A stretch of DNA of 64,000 nt from Trileptium ribeirensis (GCA_030248225.1 JASANE010010148.1:1-64000); one strand, 5' to 3'. Shown: positions 55,969 through 64,000, counted from the stretch's first letter. The notes: generated from the sequence alone by a model not told the origin. Made by a program: numbers and translations.

Positions 55969-56989
55969 ATGAATTCTAAACTTAAAGATATATACTACAA
56001 CCCTACAAGCATTGCAGGTTTTTTAACTGCTCCTAAACAACGAGGTTATAACGTAAAGTTTAATGAAGTACAAGATTGGTTACGTGGTCAGGAAACATAT
56101 ATTTTACATAGACCTAGAAGACTAAGATTTCAGCGTAGCCGTACTGTTGTTAAAGGTTTAAATGGTTTATTTCAGGTCGATTTAGCTGATATGAGTAACT
56201 TGTCATCATATAATGATGGTATAAATATTTACTTGTTGTTATTGACTGCTTTTCCAAATATGCTTGGGTTATACTTGTTAAGAATTACACAGCTTATACT
56301 ATTCTAAATGCATTAAAATCTGTCTTTGAGCAAGTTAAACCTCAAAATTTTCGAACAGATAATGGTAAAGAGTTATTAAATAACCTGTTATATATATGAT
56401 TATTGTAAGGAAAATGGTATAAATGTTTATACTGCTATGAATAAGGAAATAAAAGCAAGTATTGCCGAACGTTTTATACGTACTTTGAAATCAAAAATTT
56501 ATAAATATTTAACAGCATACAATTCCCGTAGATATATTGATAATCTTCAATCACCTGTAGAAAGTTATAACAATACAGAAAACAGTTATGGTTTCGCACC
56601 TTCAAAGGTTGATAATGAGGATGAAATTCGGGAAAAGTTATTTCCAGCCCAAGATGTGGATGTTCGATATAAATTTCAACTAGGCGATATTGTACGTGTT
56701 TCCATTGAACGACTTCCTTTTGAACGTGGATTTCACCAGTTGTGGTCACGTGAAGTGTCCATACGAGCTTGAAGATGCAAATAAGGAAACTATATTGGGA
56801 AGATTTTATAAGCAAGAGATGCAAAACGTTGAAGTATTCGGTGATTCATATAAAATTGAGAAAATTATATGCAAACGCAAGACCGGTACAGAGTACCTTG
56901 TAAAGTGGCTTGGATACCCTAAATCAATGAATTCATGGGTACATGAAAAGGATTTACAATCACCAGGGGTACAACATACGGCTACATAG
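55969..56989 (+). pseudogene. INT: Retroviral-type integrase with chromodomain (broken)
   Basis: It would insert the element's DNA into host chromosomes. ATG at 55969 opens a frame with a DNA-binding N-terminal part (VQDWLRGQETYILHRPRR) and the first catalytic Asp in FQVDLADMS. A frame change near 56.25 kb puts the second Asp (FRTDNGKELLNN) in another frame, and a stop follows at about 56.40 kb. The original frame resumes with CKENGINVYTAMNK and the catalytic Glu in SIAERFIRTLKSK. Another shift near 56.75 kb leads to the C-terminal chromodomain (YKIEKIICKRKTGTEYLVKW then LGYPKSMNSWVHEKDL) and a stop at 56989. All three acidic residues survive, but not in one frame. It lies 41 bases after the polymerase. 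The chromodomain may steer insertion to chromatin marks, which is known for related integrases and inferred here. Confidence 0.92.
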
Positions 56990-57232
56990 TAGTAAATGTA
57001 AGGGATATACGGGTATAATACGTACCCGTATGGTACAGAATATAGGTACACAGTGGTAAATGTATAGGGATATATGGGTACAATAGGTACCCGTAGGGGT
57101 ACAACAGGAGTATAAAGTGGTAAATGTAGGGGATATATGGGTACAATACGTACCCGTAGGTGTACAGAATAGGGATACACTGGGTTACAAAATAGGGGAA
57201 CACAGGGGTACAATATGGTGGTGTCAAAGTTC
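56990..57232. repeat. ~64-bp minisatellite with hairpin-forming units
   Basis: Three to four units share AGTGGTAAATGTAGGGGATA, then ATGGGTACAATACGTACCC and GTAGGGGTACA. GGGTAC and GTACCC in each unit can pair. In unit 1 both arms are altered (CGGGTA/TACCCG) and still pair. The minus strand is open for 135 codons rich in Tyr, Pro and Val across the repeat, but this follows from the repeat and is not a supported gene. It lies exactly between the integrase stop and the ATPase start. Confidence 0.85.
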
Positions 57233-57266
57233 TTAAAAAGGTTTAATCATGTAATTCATGATAATT

Positions 57267-57979
57267 ATGGATCATGTATGTAACAAGTGCGAACGATCTT
57301 ATACTTCCCGTCAACATTTACATAGACATAAGAAAAGTTGTACAGTACAATCTATATCAAGCTGTGATAAAGTACTTTTGCCTCAATAGTTACCGTTCAC
57401 ATGTGTTGTGAGTGGTCAAACTGGAAGTGAAAAAACACTTTGGATTTATAGATTACTTAAACACATGTACTTTGATGAAAAGGTGTTGAAAATTTTATAC
57501 TGTTACAGTATTTTTCAAGATATATATGCTAAAATGTTGAGATAAATGCCCAACTTTGAACTACACGAAGGTATACCCTCTGAATTTCCCACAGGCGCAG
57601 GACACGTTTTATGTGTTGGACGATTTAATGATTGAGGCCTCAAATGATAAAAAGCTTGCAGCAGCATTTTCCCGTATGCGTCATAATAAGTTAAGCACAA
57701 TTTTTGTTACACATAATTTATATCATGAAGGTAAATACATGCGAACAATAACTCGGAACGCACAGTATATGGTTCTATTTCCCAATTTCATTGATACATA
57801 CCTTGGGAAGGCAAATGTGGCCGGCAAAACCTGATTTTCTTTCAAGCATATTTGAGCAAGCAACAAGTGAATCGCATGATCATTTCTGGATCTAAAACCA
57901 GCAACATAGAGTGTGTTCAGGGCGAGACAATGTATTTTCCCCGATGACCGTCAGATATTTGTTTATTCTTAAAAATGTT
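57267..57979 (+). pseudogene. FtsK/HerA-type genome-packaging ATPase (broken)
   Basis: It would drive DNA into the capsid. ATG at 57267 starts a C2HC-like finger (CNKCERSYTSRQHLHRHKK). After a stop at about 57388 the same frame gives the Walker A segment CVVSGQTGSEKTLW, with Glu where the last Gly of GxxGxGKT is expected. After another stop near 57.54 kb and a frame change, the Walker B segment FYVLDDLM, the conserved TIFVTHNLYHEGK and AQYMVLFPNF follow. The last part (PDFLSSIFEQATSESHDHFW) needs one more frame change and ends near 57979. This order and these motifs are those of Polinton packaging ATPases. Stops and frame changes make it inactive. Confidence 0.88.
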
Positions 57980-57999
57980 TAATTTTAGATTTATTAAAC

Positions 58000-58275
58000 A
58001 TGTCTCGAACGGTTGAACGTAATCTAACAGCAATGCAGTTTCTTGAGGGATCATCAGCTAAACTTATATCTACTGTAATTAAAGTTGCACCTAAGTCTTT
58101 ACTGAACACATTTGCAGACTTTGCACATAATATCATACAAAATACTAAAACTAAGAGTAAAGTTCTTAAAAGTATTGCAAGCAAACATATTTCAATTTCT
58201 AAAAAGAAAAAGTTACTTAAATCTACTGTGGTCAAGCATTTGATTAATTATTTTAATAAACATTATGGCACGTAA
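58000..58275 (+). CDS. Small basic Polinton protein, unidentified
   Basis: An intact 91-codon frame from ATG (MSRTVERNLTAMQFLEG), ending KHYGT and a stop at 58275. The second half is Lys-rich (SKHISISKKKKLLKSTVVKH), and helix is likely. It overlaps the next gene by 11 bases. Polintons carry small structural or regulatory genes at this position between ATPase and capsid genes; I cannot name this one. It is one of the few uninterrupted frames in the element. Confidence 0.55.
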   Translation: MSRTVERNLTAMQFLEGSSAKLISTVIKVAPKSLLNTFADFAHNIIQNTKTKSKVLKSIASKHISISKKKKLLKSTVVKHLINYFNKHYGT

Positions 58276-58663
58276 GATGGCAGTGGTACGGGTTAGCTGG
58301 TTGGATATAATTAAGAGTGGAGGATTACAGGATAAAGAACCAATAAAAAGTGAAGTGACAGTTTATGAAACTAGAGAAAAACCAGAATTGTCGCTCATGT
58401 TTCCTAAAAATTTACGATCTAAAGCTAAATTAATGTTGAACAATATTAAAGATTTAAAACTAAATGATAATAACGTAATTTATTCGGATAAGACTGTGGG
58501 TTTCAATATTTTTGATTTGGTAAAGTATTTTGTCTCAGATGTCACCTTTTCACCTCCAAGACCTCTTGACTCTGATAAATTTGAATCTCTTCTTAGAGGA
58601 GTTCCTTTGTCAGCTTTTGGAAGAGGCAGGAAAGGTAAAGTAGCTGAGCAGAAAACCAAATAG
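58265..58663 (+). CDS. Unidentified Polinton protein, 132 residues
   Basis: An intact frame from ATG at 58265. It starts MARKMAVVRVSWLDIIKSGG and has a basic middle (LRSKAKLMLNNIKDLKLND) and a conserved-looking end (SPPRPLDSDKFESLLRGVPL then SAFGRGRKGK). The C-terminus is strongly basic and could bind DNA. The overlap with the upstream gene suggests co-expression. No known domain is recognised; a minor structural or core protein is a guess from position. Confidence 0.55.
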   Translation: MARKMAVVRVSWLDIIKSGGLQDKEPIKSEVTVYETREKPELSLMFPKNLRSKAKLMLNNIKDLKLNDNNVIYSDKTVGFNIFDLVKYFVSDVTFSPPRPLDSDKFESLLRGVPLSAFGRGRKGKVAEQKTK

Positions 58664-58706
58664 AGAACTTTGTGGGGTATTTACTAATATATAAAGGTTC
58701 ACAAAC

Positions 58707-59112
58707 ATGGATATCATCATTACCGAAACTGTATCAAACAGTATTGCGTTAGCACTGATGGGAAACCACTTGTTTTATTCCGATTTGGATGGAGTTTATT
58801 TAGTAATTTTAATATTGCTAAAATAACTATTAATGGAGTACCTACAACTGCGTTGAACAATGGTATCAAAGCGAAAAGGCTCGGTACTTTAAGGACGATA
58901 TCACATATTATCATATTATGAACTCTTATAAACAGTCAATACACAAGCGACGTGGACAACAGAACGCAAATTTTGATATTGCAGAATGGATAGCAAATGA
59001 CCGCACTGTAAACGTGATGAAAGTGGGGATGAAAGCGAAATTTCATCAACTACCTCACGTACGTGCTGCAGTAATGGGAACTGAAAATGCGATAATAGCG
59101 GAAGCGTCGTAA
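58707..59112 (+). pseudogene. Degenerate small Polinton gene, unidentified
   Basis: ATG at 58707 opens a short frame (MDIIITETVSNSIALALMG). The better-looking continuation is in other frames (VLFRFGWSLFSNFNIAKITI then NGVPTTALNN). The final part, 58918-59112, is open (SIHKRRGQQNANFDIAEWIA, then NVMKVGMKAKFHQLPHVRAA) and ends TAATG, its stop overlapping the start of the TBP-like gene by one base. Frame changes suggest decay. The family is unknown. Confidence 0.4.
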
Positions 59113-59771
59113 TGGGACTTCTACTGGGAAATAAGAAAAAGCGTGTTCGATGCAAAAAGTCAAGACGTGAGCGAATGGAAGGGACTAAACAAGTTGGGTG
59201 GGTTATGGATGGAAATTCTAGACAAAAACAAATGATAACAAATATGACAATAACATCAAACATTGGATGCAACGTTGATTTGTTATATTTATCTTGTATA
59301 CTTGATAATTTTGACTCTGATATTTCAAGATTTAATGGTGGAATATGGAAATGCAAACCGAGGGCAACGATTTTACTTTTTTCCAATGGAAAGATAGTAG
59401 TACTGGGGGTGAAGTCAGAAGATGAAGCAAAAAAAGCACATTAGCATTTTTTGCTCATTTTGCACATAGTTTACGAAAAATTAAACGATTTGGGATATTT
59501 ATGCATTCAAAAATTTGACGTACAACTTAAAAATGTTGTTGGAATGTTGAAATGTGAATTTAACTTAAATTTACCTTTCATATATGAAAGCCTAAGATCC
59601 AAATACACTGTAATGTATGAAGCTGAGCTGCATAATAGTATGAAACTTAAGGTTGAGAAGTGTGTGGGTTTGATGTATGGCATTGGTAATGTAGTTATAA
59701 CTGGTTGTAAGTGTATAAATGATTTCTATTTGTCTTGCAATACTGTATATTATATCCTTAAAAGACTTTAA
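59112..59771 (+). pseudogene. TATA-binding-protein-like gene inside the Polinton (one stop)
   Basis: Starting at ATG 59112, a basic N-terminus (NKKKRVRCKKSRRER) is followed by the first half of a TBP-type domain: ITNMTITSNIGCNVDLLYLS, ISRFNGGIWKCKPRATILLF, SNGKIVVLGVKSEDEAKKA. A single in-frame TAG sits at 59442. The same frame then gives the linker and second half: FDVQLKNVVGMLKCEF, SKYTVMYEAEL, CVGLMYGIGNVVITGCK, CNTVYYILK. The stop is at 59771. Two imperfect repeats, each with a GC/VGM-type start, a PR- or VG-type strand and a (S/I)(N)G(K/N)-V-V-x-G-x-K turn, are the hallmark of TBP, which bends TATA DNA to start transcription. The first half keeps the Phe of LLFSNGK; the second has Tyr at the matching place. 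The domain length (about 180 residues) fits. It lies between element genes in the same orientation, overlapping the upstream one. Confidence 0.8.
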
Positions 59772-59790
59772 TAAAATGTAATCAGCAATC

Positions 59791-60200
59791 ATGGAAGTTG
59801 TAGTTGTTTGCAATCAGAGCGAACCGGTTGTTGAGTTTCCGACAGAATTTTGCGCTACTAAAGATAAAGTTTTAGATGCTCAACTTCCCACCAAATACAA
59901 AAATATTGAGGGTGGTGTTGTTGAATATTTCACAAATAAATCTTGGAAACGGTTTCCTATTGATAAAGGCTACTATAATATCAGCAGTTTGTTATCTTAC
60001 CTAAACACATTTAGTCAAGACATTGAGTCTACAGTTTAACCCCATCTGTGATCGTGTCAGTGTATATATCTTAGGTAAGGCAGAAATTAAGATATTTCCG
60101 GAAATACAACAATTATTTGGATTCAACGCTTTACACCTGAAAAACGGTAAACATGTTGGCAACAAGTGTTTAGTTGGAATAATCTCCCATAAAGTTATGT
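59791..60200 (+). pseudogene. Jelly-roll-like structural protein, N-terminal part
   Basis: ATG at 59791, 20 bases after the TBP-like gene, opens an 82-codon frame (PVVEFPTEFCATKDKVLDAQ, then WKRFPIDKGYYNISSLLSYL). A frame change at about 60037 continues with DRVSVYILGKAEIKIFPEIQ and QLFGFNALHLKNGKHVG. The pattern of a membrane- or capsid-facing strand set followed by a hydrophobic L-x-x-L-F/L-GF block is seen in a common Polinton minor structural (penton/fibre-like) protein. Its C-terminal part appears to be at 61163-61414, beyond a ~0.95-kb insertion. The identification is tentative. Confidence 0.5.
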
Positions 60201-61162
60201 GAATTTATGTTAATAATATTAATAATATGTGTTATTAGAATTTCCTATCAAGAACAGTTAAACATATATACCATATATAACTCTAAACTGACCCATCAAT
60301 GTATCTTTCCTCTTGCGGTTATCGGTAGCCGGACCTTGTGGTAATATGTCAATAATCGACTGAGGTGTTGCCACAAGTCTTTTCCGATCCTTTAAATCCA
60401 ACGAATGAGTAGCCTTTCTTGATCGTTTGTCAAGACCGGCAGATGATTCAGAACTAAAATTAAGTGCAATTTAAAATGCAAATATTAATCCAATTTTTTT
60501 GCATACATATACATTATTAGCCAATCAAACACCTCAGCACAAAACTTCATATTAAATATCCTATACTAGAATACAAACATATATCCGCATATACTCATAT
60601 CCGAATTTAACCGATATATAAGTGCAACAGCACCCAGGCACATTTTATTATGTATACCTAAATTGGACAATATGTAAATGCAATATGTACCCAATTTATG
60701 ATACATATACCATATATGGCTCAAACATACAACTATATATTATATATTATTGAGATTCAGCCGTGCAACCTTCGCGCATATTCATGCAATACACGTTGCC
60801 CGGGTGCGCCACGTGGAGGCATCTCATACACCCACTAATAAATTAAATAATATCTATAAAATATTAGCTAAATTAAAAGGAATAAGTTAAGATAGAAGCC
60901 TTATTTATTAATTTAATGCATCAATTAATTTAAATTTGGTAAAATATATTAAAAAATTCTGAATATAATTTATAATATTTATAATATAATATATTTAATA
61001 TTATATTAATTATAATAAGCCAATAATGTTAATGAGAATAAATATTAAAATTATCAAATAATTTGATATTAAAATTATAGTAATAAGTTAATATATTAAT
61101 AGTTATAATTGAAGTAATATAATATAATATAATACAATAATAATTTAATATTAATAATAAGT
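60201..61162. other. ~0.95-kb AT-rich insertion splitting the structural gene
   Basis: It interrupts the gene whose halves flank it. ATGTTAATAAT on the left and ATGCTAATAAG on the right may be an imperfect target duplication. The right half is made of TAATA-type simple sequence. It contains a minus-strand exon-like frame (60453-60293). No transposase was seen. Confidence 0.5.
60293..60453 (-). CDS. Exon-like frame inside the insertion
   Basis: On the minus strand a TTTTAG acceptor is followed by 161 open bases and a GTCAGT donor. The encoded peptide is polar and basic (SESSAGLDKRSRKATHSLDL, then SIIDILPQGPATDNRKRKDT). Its composition is much less AT-rich than the sequence around it. It might be an exon of a host gene in which the Polinton sits or from which the insert came, or part of an unrecognised element. 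No family was recognised. Confidence 0.3.
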
Positions 61163-61414
61163 ATGCTAATAAGTATAAAATGTGTTGACATCATGCATAA
61201 TAACCCCATGATTATAATTAGTTCCTTTGTAAAACAACGATTAGTAAATGGAAGATATAAACCAGTACTACACGTTATTTCATCTAGTGTAAAAAATACA
61301 GTGAACCTAGAATTAAACAGCTGTATGTTAAAGGTATTCCAATTTGAAGTGTTTGATTCAGAATTTCAAAGTGTTGAGTTCTTTCCAAATACAAAGATGA
61401 TATTAAGATTATGA
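61163..61414 (+). pseudogene. Jelly-roll-like structural protein, C-terminal part
   Basis: An open frame of 83 codons with alternating strands (PVLHVISSSVKNTVNLELNS, then FQFEVFDSEFQSVEFFPNTK and MILRL). The end pattern (an aromatic/acidic loop and a final x-x-LRL strand) is what one expects at the C-terminus of the protein begun at 59791. It has no start of its own. Confidence 0.45.
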
Positions 61415-61631
61415 TTTAGTTATTAAAAAGGATGAATACAATCAGCAAATATCATTTTCAAAAATGTTACCTCTATAGTTAAATTCGACAAAGATTGTAA
61501 AAGCAATTCCAATTGTCAAAAAAAGTCTTAAAAAGCATCGTAAACCAGCAAAGAAAAAGAAAATATCAAACGTATGCGGCGTCGAAAAACATAATTGGCG
61601 CGGTGATGAGTACCCTGCTCAAGACTCAATC
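61415..61631 (+). other. Decayed coding sequence before the capsid gene
   Basis: In the capsid frame upstream of its ATG the sequence reads KKSLKKHRKPAKKKKISNVC and GVEKHNWRGDEYPAQDSI. This basic tail could be the C-terminus of a lost small gene. No start or family was identified. Confidence 0.3.
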
Positions 61632-62821
61632 ATGTCGACACAGTTGGTTGAAGTCGCTTGTGAAACAACGTTACCAAGTAGTGATACTGACGATTCATTT
61701 CATTTTAAAATTGGTGAAAGCGCTTTTGATTTAATCGATTTATCTGAAATATTTGTTAATATTGAATTTCAAATACTGAAAAGTGATGGTAAAGAGATTA
61801 AAGATGTAGCTCTTAAAATTGCACCATGCAATATGTATGGGTATGCACTGTTTTCATCCGTTGAGATGAAAATAAATGGGGAACCAATAACTTTTAACCA
61901 AAAACATTACCCATGGACGTCATATATATTATACATATGAGTCAGCAACAAAGAAATCAATATTTATCTGGATGTCTATAAACCGGATGAACCATATATG
62001 TTTGATGACCTAGAAGATAATGTAGGTTTCGTTTATCGAAATGCACTAGTAATGGGATCACAAAAATGTGAAATGTATTTTCCACTAATTATCGATGCAC
62101 TCCCAAATACTTACCACCAAAAACAAAATTGGAATTTAAATTTACACGCAGCACACCATCTCTAATACTATTGCATGAACCAGCTAATAAATTTCAAATT
62201 AGAATTAATGATTTCAAGCTCTATATACCTAAAGCACGACTAACAAAGCAAGCTCTTGAAATTCGAGATAGAATAGGAGCTGTTATACTTCCTGCAATAA
62301 GATATAAAATACACTGTCTGTAAATAAAGGTCTACAAAACGTAGATTGGACAATCTTCGATGGTATGTTACCTCGATCAATATACATTTGGGGAATAACA
62401 CAGGACGCATTATACAGCTGCAAATGTGTTTAAGCTAACTTTACCTGATATGAATAGCTTTACAGTATTTACGAATGATGACAGATACGCATTTAAAATC
62501 TCTCTACCGTGTAAAGCTGGTAATGATATGAGGCTGTTTTATAATACATTATATGCGTTAAATGGTAGAATTGAAAACTTATGTTAGACTGAAGTTGGGT
62601 TTACATATGGTGCAGGATATCAAATATTTTGTATAGATTTAAGTAAAGATCACAGTAGTGATTGTAATTATATTTCAAACCCACCAGATGGACAAGTAAG
62701 ACTATCAATAGATTTTGTAGAGGAATTGAAACAAGCAATTGTAATATTTGCTATGGGAGAGTTTATCTTTGAACTACATATTAACTCAAATAGGGAAGTG
62801 TTTTGGAATAAAATGCTTTAA
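61632..62821 (+). pseudogene. MCP: Major capsid protein, double-jelly-roll type (broken)
   Basis: It would form the icosahedral shell. ATG at 61632 starts an intact 102-codon stretch with LIDLSEIFVNIEFQILKSDG, APCNMYGYALFSSVEMKING and EPITFNQKHYPWTSYI. This is the strand, loop and NPxxYPY-like pattern at the start of Polinton and adintovirus capsid proteins. Frame changes near 61.94, 62.10 and 62.33-62.40 kb then separate the pieces DLEDNVGFVYRNALVMGSQK, LEFKFTRSTPSLILLHEPAN and LYIPKARLTKQALEIRDRIG. A stop at about 62586 precedes the last piece, with GFTYGAGYQIFCIDLSKDHS, GQVRLSIDFVEELKQAIVIF and GEFIFELHINSNREVFW, ending at 62821. The total length (about 395 codons) is near the short end for the family. 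Similarity is by motif reading. Confidence 0.85.
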
Positions 62822-62849
62822 AAGGTCTAAAAATACATTTGTATTAAGT

Positions 62850-63109
62850 ATGGATAAAAACGTTTTATTGCATTATATGTTGTATTACTTATAATTGTTG
62901 CTGAGACGGTTATATTGTTCTTAATTGTAAAGCGTACCGATATATGTAAAACCCAAAATTGTACGAAAACTGTGTGTTTCGAAGACGGGACAAACGGTTC
63001 AAGTGAAAAGTGGAACCCATCAAACAGTTACAATATTCTACGGATTAATAAATCATCATCAAATTTGCATTTTAACGTTCGATTGAAACCACCGAAACGT
63101 CTTAAATAG
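62850..63109 (+). pseudogene. Small single-pass membrane protein with Cys pair, frameshifted
   Basis: ATG at 62850 is followed after a one-base frame change by a membrane segment (RFIALYVVLLIIVAETVILF), then KRTDICKTQNCTKTVCFEDG with three Cys, and a basic C-terminus (RLKPPKRLK) ending at 63109. Small membrane proteins follow the capsid gene in some Polintons. The family is unidentified. The frame change just after the start may be decay. Confidence 0.45.
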
Positions 63110-63118
63110 AGCGCACAA

Positions 63119-63343
63119 ATGGTTTATCTATTCGATGTGCTTGAACATTTATTTAACAAGTTATCAATACCTTATGAACACGGACTTATTACTACTGGTA
63201 CGATCGGTTGGTATTTATCGTGGGTATACATTCACCAACCATTATAGGGGCGCGAGATTTATGAACATCTCGTATTGTATGATTTGGACAAAGTGCTTCG
63301 TCAGCAATACATTGGAATCAATATTCGCGAAGCGTATCAATAA
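63119..63343 (+). pseudogene. Unidentified small Polinton gene with one stop
   Basis: ATG at 63119 opens a 74-codon frame with one in-frame TAG at 63245-63247. It has LFDVLEHLFNKLSIPYEHGL, a hydrophobic TTGTIGWYLSWVYI segment and, after the stop, EIYEHLVLYDLDKVLRQQYI. Its TAA overlaps the start of the next gene by one base (TAATG). The family is unknown. Confidence 0.4.
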
Positions 63344-63654
63344 TGGATCAATATGTGCACAATGTATATCTACATGCAGAAATTAAATATTGGCTAGCAA
63401 AGGTCGATAAGTTTCGTAGTCAGTGTCAAATAACGGGCGATTACATTGATGGTCGCTCAAAAGAAGAGGACAGTTTAATACGGCTGCAAAAACAACGGCG
63501 GGTAATGATCAAATTGGTTGATCATATTGTCAAAGAAATGAAGAAAGGACAATCATTTGATTATACATTGTATAAATTGTCATGTATATACCCTGTATTG
63601 TTTGCTATTTATAATCGTGAAATTGTAAAATTGTATTTTATCAATAAAAAATGA
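63343..63654 (+). CDS. Unidentified Polinton protein, 103 residues
   Basis: An intact frame from ATG at 63343, overlapping the previous stop. It is predominantly helical and charged (MDQYVHNVYLHAEIKYWLAK, then RSKEEDSLIRLQKQRRVMIK and LVDHIVKEMKKG), with a hydrophobic end (YPVLFAIYNREIVKLYFI). It has coiled-coil-like spacing in the middle. No domain is recognised. Confidence 0.5.
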   Translation: MDQYVHNVYLHAEIKYWLAKVDKFRSQCQITGDYIDGRSKEEDSLIRLQKQRRVMIKLVDHIVKEMKKGQSFDYTLYKLSCIYPVLFAIYNREIVKLYFINKK

Positions 63655-63823
63655 AAAAACATAACGGTAGCCGCTAAGCCGTCTGATGATTCCTTTGGCA
63701 AGGATGAAATGTTTTATTAAAAACTTAATACAGTTTATCAATAACAGCACAATACAGTTTTGTATTAAATTCAATGTTTAGCATTGTACATGCGTCAATA
63801 ATGTCACATCGGTTGTATCTGGA

Positions 63824-64000
63824 CTATTCCATGCATCCACCAAACGCCATATGAGCCGCTTGACTTGGTTGATCGTTGAAGCGAGCGTCACATTCATCGT
63901 AATATTGTCGCTTCAACCTCTGAATTACCTTCTCAGCGTTGTCACCGACTTGCCGTCGATCGTTGAATCTTGCTCGGACGAGTTGTTGCACTTTCTGGAT
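63824..64000 (-). CDS. Opposite-strand frame running off the window
   Basis: Open from the window edge to a TAG at 63826-63824, 58 codons visible. It is polar and helix-rich (VQQLVRARFNDRRQVGDNAE, then KVIQRLKRQYYDECDARFND and QAAHMAFGGCME). It is convergent with the plus-strand genes, as expected if the element has a second transcription unit reading inward from its right end. No family is recognised. Confidence 0.5.
   Translation of the reverse strand: MQKVQQLVRARFNDRRQVGDNAEKVIQRLKRQYYDECDARFNDQPSQAAHMAFGGCME

Larger units (their letters stand above)
52060..64000 (+). mobile_element. Polinton/Maverick (adintovirus-like) element, decayed
   Basis: At least 12 kb carrying the defining set: protein-primed family B polymerase, retroviral-type integrase, packaging ATPase and double-jelly-roll-type major capsid protein, nearly all on the plus strand. 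Small genes overlap by one to eleven bases (stop/start TAATG at 59110-59114 and 63341-63345, overlap at 58265-58275), as in virus genomes. An adenovirus-type protease was not found and may lie outside the window or be lost. Most genes carry stops or frame changes, so the copy is defective. The left end lies between about 50.1 and 52.06 kb; the right end is beyond the window. Terminal inverted repeats and the 6-bp target duplication could not be confirmed. Confidence 0.93.

Noticed and set aside
56806..57227. Minus-strand frames of 135 and 81 codons rich in Tyr-Pro-Val
   Set aside because: They are produced by the minisatellite unit and change with it; there is no domain or start context.
59112..59771. 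Host TBP processed pseudogene inserted by chance
   Set aside because: The sequence is too diverged from the usual TBP, has no poly-A tail or target duplication, and overlaps the upstream element gene by one base; not fully excluded without a phylogeny.

Overview
This window is eukaryotic nuclear DNA from an animal, most likely an arthropod. It is AT-rich and intron-bearing, with long repeat-filled noncoding stretches. It carries a BEL/Pao retrotransposon relic, hAT and PIF/Harbinger-type MITEs and a large Polinton/Maverick (adintovirus-like) element. The arthropod call is an inference, based mainly on the zinc-finger-plus-polymerase layout of the Polinton polymerase.

Layout. 1-8.7 kb: two candidate exons of an unidentified membrane protein (near 1.0 and 8.6 kb) flank a six-copy 342-bp tandem array, a Harbinger-type MITE, a relic with SGNH-hydrolase-like motifs, and a 13-copy ~201-bp satellite with higher-order structure. 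8.7-24.4 kb: repeat-rich DNA with several MITEs, a second SGNH-like relic, a BEL/Pao relic and a cluster of poly-C/GACC motifs. 24.4-42.5 kb, minus strand: an apparently intact eight-exon gene for the nuclear protein NKAP; all splice phases agree and the exons total 595 codons. Its introns hold a hAT MITE and several short tandem duplications. 42.5-48.8 kb: repeats, including an array with an internal inversion and a tRNA-like SINE head. 48.8-49.8 kb, minus strand: a small two-exon gene with a tandem partial duplicate. 50.1-51.9 kb: an AT-rich tandem repeat split by a second copy of the hAT MITE.

52.07-64.0 kb: a decayed Polinton/adintovirus-like element. In order it has a protein-primed family B DNA polymerase with N-terminal zinc fingers, a retroviral-type integrase with a chromodomain, a hairpin-rich minisatellite, a packaging ATPase, several small unidentified genes, a TATA-binding-protein-like gene, a jelly-roll-like structural protein split by a ~0.95-kb insertion, a double-jelly-roll-type major capsid protein, a small membrane protein and two coupled small genes. 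A further reading frame lies on the opposite strand at the window edge. Most genes carry stops or frameshifts, so this copy is not functional, but gene order and one-base stop/start overlaps still show compact virus-like organisation.

The most striking observation is the TBP-like gene (59.11-59.77 kb) inside the Polinton gene cluster. It shows both halves of the TBP saddle fold and lies between element genes in the same orientation. An element-encoded basal transcription factor would be unusual. All calls are from reading the sequence; no searches were run.
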